Positions 14,493 through 18,522 of a DNA stretch of 18,522 bases are shown here, in pieces. A program made the position numbers and the translations under genes. The notes beneath the pieces are model-generated. The model ran no database searches and was not told where the DNA came from. It worked only from the letters and a program-made list of their open reading frames with translations. Location: positions 1 through 18,522 of the forward strand of contig JAEWFF010000060.1 of the NCBI GenBank assembly GCA_023388965.1. Reading direction: 5' to 3'. The DNA is from Pseudomonadota bacterium. GTDB lineage: Bacteria; Pseudomonadota; Alphaproteobacteria; Rhizobiales; Methylopilaceae. Each line of letters starts with the position of its first letter. Position 1 is the first letter of the stretch.

Positions 14493-16738
14493 GCTGCTGC
14501 TCGGCCCATGCGGACGAAAAAACGCAAGGCCGTGCCCGCGACCATGCCCGCGAGGAGATCATGCTGGCCAGCCGCGAACTCGGTGGCGGCCGCGTACAGA
14601 CCGATCTTTTCGTGCCGAAAGCGCACTGCGGCGGATGCATACGCGCGATAGAAGGCACGCTCGAAAAGCTCGATGGGGTTGTTTCGGCACGCGTGAACCT
14701 GACGGCCAGGCGCGTTTCGGTCAAATGGCGTCCGGGCGGACCTGTGCCGCCGATGATCGAGACGCTTCAGCACATCGGCTTCGAGGCCAGCCTGACCGAA
14801 CCGCAGAGCGAGCACGGCGATCCTGAAATGCGCCGGCTGCTTCGCGCGACGGCGGTCGCGGGTTTCGCCGCCATGAACATCATGATGCTGTCCGTTTCCG
14901 TCTGGTCGGGTTCTGATGCGGCGACGCGAAACGTGTTTCACTTGATCTCCGCCGCTCTGGCGTTGCCGACCCTTATCTATTCCGGCCGCATCTTCTTCGA
15001 ATCCGCGTGGAAGGCACTTCGCGCCGGACGCACGAATATGGATGTTCCGATCAGCGTGGGCGTGCTGCTGGCCTTCGCGCTCAGTGCCTACGATACGGCC
15101 ATTGGCGGGCCGCACGCCTATTTTGACGCAGTGACGTCCCTGCTGTTCTTCCTGCTCGCGGGGCGTACGGCCGATCACGCAATGCGCGGGCGTGCGCGCG
15201 AGGCGGTGAAATCCCTCGCGCGCATGATGCCGCGCGGCGCAACGGTTCTCCGCCCGGACGGCAGCCGCGAATATCGCGAAGCGGCGTCAATACGGAAGGG
15301 CGAGACCGTTCTCGTTCTTGCCGGCGAGCGGATGCCGGCCGACGGCACGGTCATCCACGGCTCCGCCTCGCTCGATGTGTCGGTCGTCACCGGCGAATCC
15401 GCGCCGGTCCTCGCCGGGCCGGGAACGGAGGTCGTGTCGGGATCGCTCAATCTCGACGGGCCGCTGACCCTGTGCGTGGACCGTCCGCAGGCGGATTCGT
15501 TTCTCGCGGATATGGTGCGGCTGATGGAGGCCGCCGAAAGCGGGCGCGGCCATTACCGCAAGATCGCCGACCGCGCCGCCGCGCTCTACTCGCCCGTCGT
15601 TCATGTTCTCGCATTCGCGACGGGCGTTGGCTGGATGTGGGCCACGGGCGATCTTCATCATTCGCTGACCGTGGCCATTGCCGTACTTATCATCACCTGC
15701 CCCTGCGCTCTCGGGCTCGCGGTGCCCATGGTGCAGGCCGTCGCCGCGCGGCGGCTGTTCACGCAGGGCATCACGCTGAAGGATGGCGCAGCGCTTGAGA
15801 AGCTCGCGGAAGCCGATCATGCGGCGTTCGACAAGACCGGCACCCTGACCATGGGGCTCGTCAAGATCGGCTCGTCCACCGTACCCGACGGCGAGACACA
15901 GGCGGCGGCCGCCCTTGCCCGCTATTCGCACCATCCGGCCTCGCGCGCCATCGCCGCGCAGTTTCCATCGGGTCCGGTCGCGGTCCAGGATGTGCGCGAG
16001 GTTCCGGGAAACGGCGTCGAGGGGACGATCAACGGCCGCATGTACAGACTTGGCCGCGGATCATGGCTCGGTGCACCGACCGAAACCAACGGGGAGGGCT
16101 CGGAAGTCTGGCTGTCCCGCGACGGGCGGATTCTCGGCACCTTCCGGATTTCGGACAGCCTACGCCCCGGAGCTGCAGTCGCGGTGCGCCGCCTGCGCGA
16201 ATACGGGCTGGACTCGGAGATTCTCTCCGGCGATATCCCCGCCGAGGTGAGAAGGACGGCCGATCTCGTCGGCGTGGGCGAGGCGACCGGAGCCATGTTG
16301 CCGGGCGAGAAGGTCTCGCGACTCGAAACGCTTCGCGCCGCAGGCCGCAAAGTGCTCATGGTGGGCGACGGCCTCAACGATGCCCCCGCGCTCGGAGCGG
16401 CTCATGTGTCGATCGCACCATCGACGGCGGCCGATGTCGGCCGCAACGCCGCCGACCTTGTGTTCCTCGGCACGAGCCTTGAGAGCGTTGCCGATGCGCT
16501 CGCCATTGCGCGCAAGGCCCAGCGACTCGTCCAGCAGAATATCGGCCTTTCCATCGCCTATAATGCGATCGCGCTGCCGCTTGCGGTTTCGGGTCATGTC
16601 ACGCCGCTTGTCGCGGCCGTCGCCATGTCCATGTCCTCGATTCTCGTCGTTGCGAATGCGCTGCGCCTTTCGCCCGCGAGCGGGACGGCAGATCGTACGC
16701 ACGGCAATGCGGCGGTGAGCTTTGCGGAGGCGCCATGA
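14489..16738 (+). CDS. ccoI: Copper-transporting P1B-type ATPase, CcoI/FixI type
   Basis: The 749-aa ATP-driven copper exporter supplies copper for the CuB centre of CcoN. An N-terminal heavy-metal-associated domain contains CGGC (47-50, in PKAHCGGCIRAIEGTL). The core has VTGESAPV in the actuator domain, the metal-binding CPC in helix six (404-406, TCPCALGLAVP), the phosphorylation site DKTGTLT (Asp 448), HHPAS of the nucleotide domain (481-485) and the hinge GDGLNDAPAL (from 626). The first ten residues also carry an MSCC pair. The start at 14489 overlaps the DUF2189 stop; upstream sequence in the same frame belongs to that gene. Copper specificity and the FixI assignment rest on the CPC motif and the operon position before ccoS. 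Confidence 0.95.
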   Translation: MSCCSAHADEKTQGRARDHAREEIMLASRELGGGRVQTDLFVPKAHCGGCIRAIEGTLEKLDGVVSARVNLTARRVSVKWRPGGPVPPMIETLQHIGFEASLTEPQSEHGDPEMRRLLRATAVAGFAAMNIMMLSVSVWSGSDAATRNVFHLISAALALPTLIYSGRIFFESAWKALRAGRTNMDVPISVGVLLAFALSAYDTAIGGPHAYFDAVTSLLFFLLAGRTADHAMRGRAREAVKSLARMMPRGATVLRPDGSREYREAASIRKGETVLVLAGERMPADGTVIHGSASLDVSVVTGESAPVLAGPGTEVVSGSLNLDGPLTLCVDRPQADSFLADMVRLMEAAESGRGHYRKIADRAAALYSPVVHVLAFATGVGWMWATGDLHHSLTVAIAVLIITCPCALGLAVPMVQAVAARRLFTQGITLKDGAALEKLAEADHAAFDKTGTLTMGLVKIGSSTVPDGETQAAAALARYSHHPASRAIAAQFPSGPVAVQDVREVPGNGVEGTINGRMYRLGRGSWLGAPTETNGEGSEVWLSRDGRILGTFRISDSLRPGAAVAVRRLREYGLDSEILSGDIPAEVRRTADLVGVGEATGAMLPGEKVSRLETLRAAGRKVLMVGDGLNDAPALGAAHVSIAPSTAADVGRNAADLVFLGTSLESVADALAIARKAQRLVQQNIGLSIAYNAIALPLAVSGHVTPLVAAVAMSMSSILVVANALRLSPASGTADRTHGNAAVSFAEAP

Positions 16739-16911
16739 GCCTGCTGACATGGATGGTTCCAGTCGCGCTCGGAATGGGCCTTGTCGGCCTTTTCGCGTTC
16801 CTCTGGTCGATGAAAAGCGGCCAGCTCGAAGATCTGGACGGAGCCGCGGAACGGGTTCTGCTCGATGAAACAGCCGATGCGCCGCTTCCGGACCGGCCGG
16901 ACCGCGATTGA
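16735..16911 (+). CDS. ccoS: cbb3 oxidase maturation protein CcoS
   Basis: The 58-aa protein has one N-terminal helix (LLTWMVPVALGMGLVGLFAFLW) followed by the hallmark SMKSGQLEDLDGAAERVLLDE, which is nearly constant in CcoS/FixS (WAVKSGQYDDLEGPA-like). CcoS is needed to insert heme and copper into CcoN. The ATG overlaps the ccoI stop (ATGA, 16735-16738). The tail is short and rich in Asp and Pro. Confidence 0.95.
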   Translation: MSLLTWMVPVALGMGLVGLFAFLWSMKSGQLEDLDGAAERVLLDETADAPLPDRPDRD

Positions 16912-16928
16912 ATCGGAAGGAGATTGCA

Positions 16929-17063
16929 ATGGAGCAGCGTGGTGACAGGAAGTTCGATTGGGTCGCGGGATTGGCGCTCGCGTCCGGCGCCGCGGTGATC
17001 GGGCCCAGCATCGCCGTCGTTGCCCTGGCCGTCCTTACGGTGATCGCCGTATTCGTGTTCTAG
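16929..17063 (+). CDS. Small single-helix membrane protein downstream of ccoS (44 aa)
   Basis: The 44-aa product has a charged start (MEQRGDRKFDW) and a hydrophobic remainder (VAGLALASGAAVIGPSIAVVALAVLTVIAVFVF) that is either one long helix or a hairpin broken at GPS. A strong Shine-Dalgarno, GGAAGGAGA (16914-16922), sits 6 nt before the ATG, 17 nt after the ccoS stop. I do not recognise the family. Its place suggests a small accessory subunit or an assembly peptide of the oxidase, but this is only inference. Confidence 0.6.
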   Translation: MEQRGDRKFDWVAGLALASGAAVIGPSIAVVALAVLTVIAVFVF

Positions 17064-17077
17064 CTGCCGGATCGGAC

Positions 17078-18319
17078 ATGGCGATGAACGCCGAACAGCG
17101 CGATCATATCCATACGGATTGCGCAATCGCCGGCGCCGGCCCCGGCGGGCTGATGCTCGGCCTTTTGCTCGCGCGCGCCGGCGTCGATGTGACGATTCTA
17201 GAAAAGCACGGCGATTTCCTGCGCGATTTTCGCGGCGACACGATTCACCCGTCCACCCTCGAAGTGATGCACGAGCTCGGCCTGCTCGAAGGCCTTCTGA
17301 AGCTGCCGCACACGCAGGCGCCGCGTCTGCACGCGGAGATCGGCGGACAGGACGTCACCCTTGCCGATTTCTCGCGCCTGCCGACGCGCTGCCGTTTCAT
17401 CGCCTTCATGCCGCAATGGGACTTTCTCGATTATGTGACGCAGGAGGCCGAGAAACTGCCGAACTTTCGGCTTGTCATGCAGGCTGGGGTGACGGATCTC
17501 ATCGAGGAGCACGGGCGCATTGCCGGGCTTCGTGCGGACACGCCGAACGGAATGATCGAGGTTACGGCCGCGCTCGTCGTCGGTGCGGATGGCCGCAATT
17601 CGCTCGTACGGGAGAAGGCCGGGCTCGAGGTCGAGAACTTCGGCGTGCCGAGCGAAGTGCTCTGGATGAAACTTTCGCACGCGCCCGACGACCCGCTCTA
17701 CACGATGGGCCATGGCGGGCCGCGCCAGGGATTCGTCATGGTCGATCGCGGCGAGTACTGGCAGTGCGGCTATGTGGTGCGCAAAGGCAGTTTCGTCGAT
17801 CTGAAAGCCAAAGGCATCGAGGCGTTCCGCGCCACACTTGCCGAAGTCTCGCCGCTTCCGCCCGAGCGCATGCAGGAAATCCGGTCATGGAAGGACGTGC
17901 ATCTTCTCAGCGTACGTATCGACCGGCTGAAGCGCTGGTGGCGGCCAGGATTGCTGTGCATCGGCGATGCGGCGCATGCGATGTCTCCCATCGGCGGTTT
18001 CGGCGTCAATCTGGCGATCCAGGATGCGGTCGCCGCCGCCAATATTCTCGCGGCACCGCTGAAAGACGGCACGCTGAAGGACCGGCATCTTGCCGCCGTC
18101 GAAGCACGGCGCTCCTTCCCGACCCGCGCGACCCAGAAACTGCAGCTCATGATGCGGCGCGGCCGCGGCAAACGGGACGCGGACAAGACGAAGCGCGAAG
18201 GCCCACCGAGCTTCATCCGCGGCATCGCGCGCTGGCCGATTCTCGCTTACCTCGCCGGCCGCCTGGTCGGGCTCGGCTTCCGGCCGGAGCACGTGCGGCT
18301 CCGGCAGAACGATTCGTGA
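17078..18319 (+). CDS. FAD-dependent monooxygenase, UbiH/PHBH-like
   Basis: The product, about 413 aa, is a flavoprotein of the group A aromatic monooxygenase fold. The dinucleotide-binding motif GAGPGG (19-24) is followed by VTILEKHGDFLRDFRGDTIHPSTLEVMHELGL, which carries the conserved arginine region. The DG motif VGADGRNSLVR (Asp 171) and the flavin-binding GDAAHAMSPIGGFGVNLAIQDA (from 296) complete the domain. The substrate is not visible; the fold serves ubiquinone hydroxylation as well as degradation of aromatics. ATG codons at 17078 and 17084 are equally plausible, and the Shine-Dalgarno is weak. It begins 14 nt after the 44-aa gene and is the last gene before a strong terminator, so it may be co-transcribed with the cbb3 genes. 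Confidence 0.9.
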   Translation: MAMNAEQRDHIHTDCAIAGAGPGGLMLGLLLARAGVDVTILEKHGDFLRDFRGDTIHPSTLEVMHELGLLEGLLKLPHTQAPRLHAEIGGQDVTLADFSRLPTRCRFIAFMPQWDFLDYVTQEAEKLPNFRLVMQAGVTDLIEEHGRIAGLRADTPNGMIEVTAALVVGADGRNSLVREKAGLEVENFGVPSEVLWMKLSHAPDDPLYTMGHGGPRQGFVMVDRGEYWQCGYVVRKGSFVDLKAKGIEAFRATLAEVSPLPPERMQEIRSWKDVHLLSVRIDRLKRWWRPGLLCIGDAAHAMSPIGGFGVNLAIQDAVAAANILAAPLKDGTLKDRHLAAVEARRSFPTRATQKLQLMMRRGRGKRDADKTKREGPPSFIRGIARWPILAYLAGRLVGLGFRPEHVRLRQNDS

Positions 18320-18347
18320 GGATCCGCGATCGCGCGGCGCCCATACA

Positions 18348-18374
18348 AAACACCCCGCACCAGGCGGGGTGTTT
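18348..18374. terminator. Intrinsic terminator ending the cco-to-monooxygenase operon
   Basis: AAACACCCCGC, loop ACCAG, GCGGGGTGTTT forms a perfect 11-bp stem, followed by GCTTTT. The A-run before the stem would let it act on the other strand too. It lies 29 nt after the monooxygenase stop, and no comparable stem with a T-tract was noticed in the short gaps of the operon upstream. Confidence 0.9.
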
Positions 18375-18397
18375 GCTTTTGGATTCCTGGGTTCCCG

Positions 18398-18522
18398 TGA
18401 CGTTGCCCCAGCGGTTTAATCCGGATTGAAGTTCGTTCTGGCCCATTGAGAGGACCAGGACATGAAGCGCAGCCGCTTCTCTGAAGAGCAGATCATCGGG
18501 ATTTTTAAGGAGCACGAGGCCG
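18398..18522 (+). mobile_element. IS3-family insertion sequence, left end (cut by window edge)
   Basis: The element appears to begin at TGACGTTGCCCC (18398), consistent with IS3-family ends that start with TG. About 64 bp later an orfA start codon follows. The insertion lies downstream of the terminator, so no gene is visibly interrupted. The exact left end and any target duplication cannot be fixed without the right end. Confidence 0.75.
18462..18522 (+). CDS. IS3-family transposase OrfA, 5' fragment
   Basis: The visible residues MKRSRFSEEQIIGIFKEHEA are the characteristic opening of OrfA proteins of the IS3 family (IS407-like group), a helix-turn-helix DNA-binding protein that is normally joined to OrfB by frameshifting. 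An AGGACCAGGA stretch provides the ribosome site just before the ATG. The reading frame runs off the window after 20 codons, so completeness cannot be judged. Confidence 0.85.
   Translation, partial: MKRSRFSEEQIIGIFKEHEA

Overview
This is a GC-rich chromosomal window, probably from an alphaproteobacterium of the Hyphomicrobiales. The signs are a FixN-type ccoN with the N-terminal extension seen in rhizobial proteins, a FixK/FnrL-like box, a DUF2189 protein and two-hairpin intergenic repeats of a kind common in that order. No rRNA, tRNA or CRISPR array was found.

Left part (1-4770). A SAM methyltransferase gene (+) converges on a PAS-containing methyl-accepting chemotaxis gene (-). Between their 3' ends lie three modules of a two-hairpin repeat, two of them inverted relative to each other. 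Next come two very small single-helix membrane proteins (47 aa on +, 35 aa on -), a secreted lipase-like alpha/beta hydrolase (+), and a minus-strand operon of pyroglutamyl-peptidase, creatininase-family amidohydrolase and DUF985 cupin, transcribed in that order.

Middle (6319-9707). A lone nitrate/sulfonate-type ABC ATPase and a DMT/EamA transporter (+) converge, with a 9 bp gap, on a DUF47-Pit low-affinity phosphate transport pair (-).

Right part (9929-18374). This is the main feature: a cbb3 cytochrome oxidase operon. A FixK/FNR-like site at 9929-9942 precedes ccoN-ccoO-ccoQ-ccoP, a 62-aa one-helix protein, a DUF2189 membrane protein, ccoI (copper P-type ATPase), ccoS, a 44-aa one-helix protein and an FAD monooxygenase. 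Five junctions show start/stop overlap or spacing of 3 bp or less, and a strong intrinsic terminator stands at 18348-18374. The usual ccoG and ccoH genes are absent; their place between ccoP and ccoI is taken by the 62-aa protein and the DUF2189 protein. CcoNOP form the proton-pumping, high-affinity terminal oxidase, CcoQ stabilises it, and CcoI and CcoS supply and mature the copper/heme centre. The operon therefore reads as a micro-oxic respiration unit with non-standard assembly factors.

At the right edge (from about 18398) an IS3-family insertion sequence begins and is cut by the end of the window.
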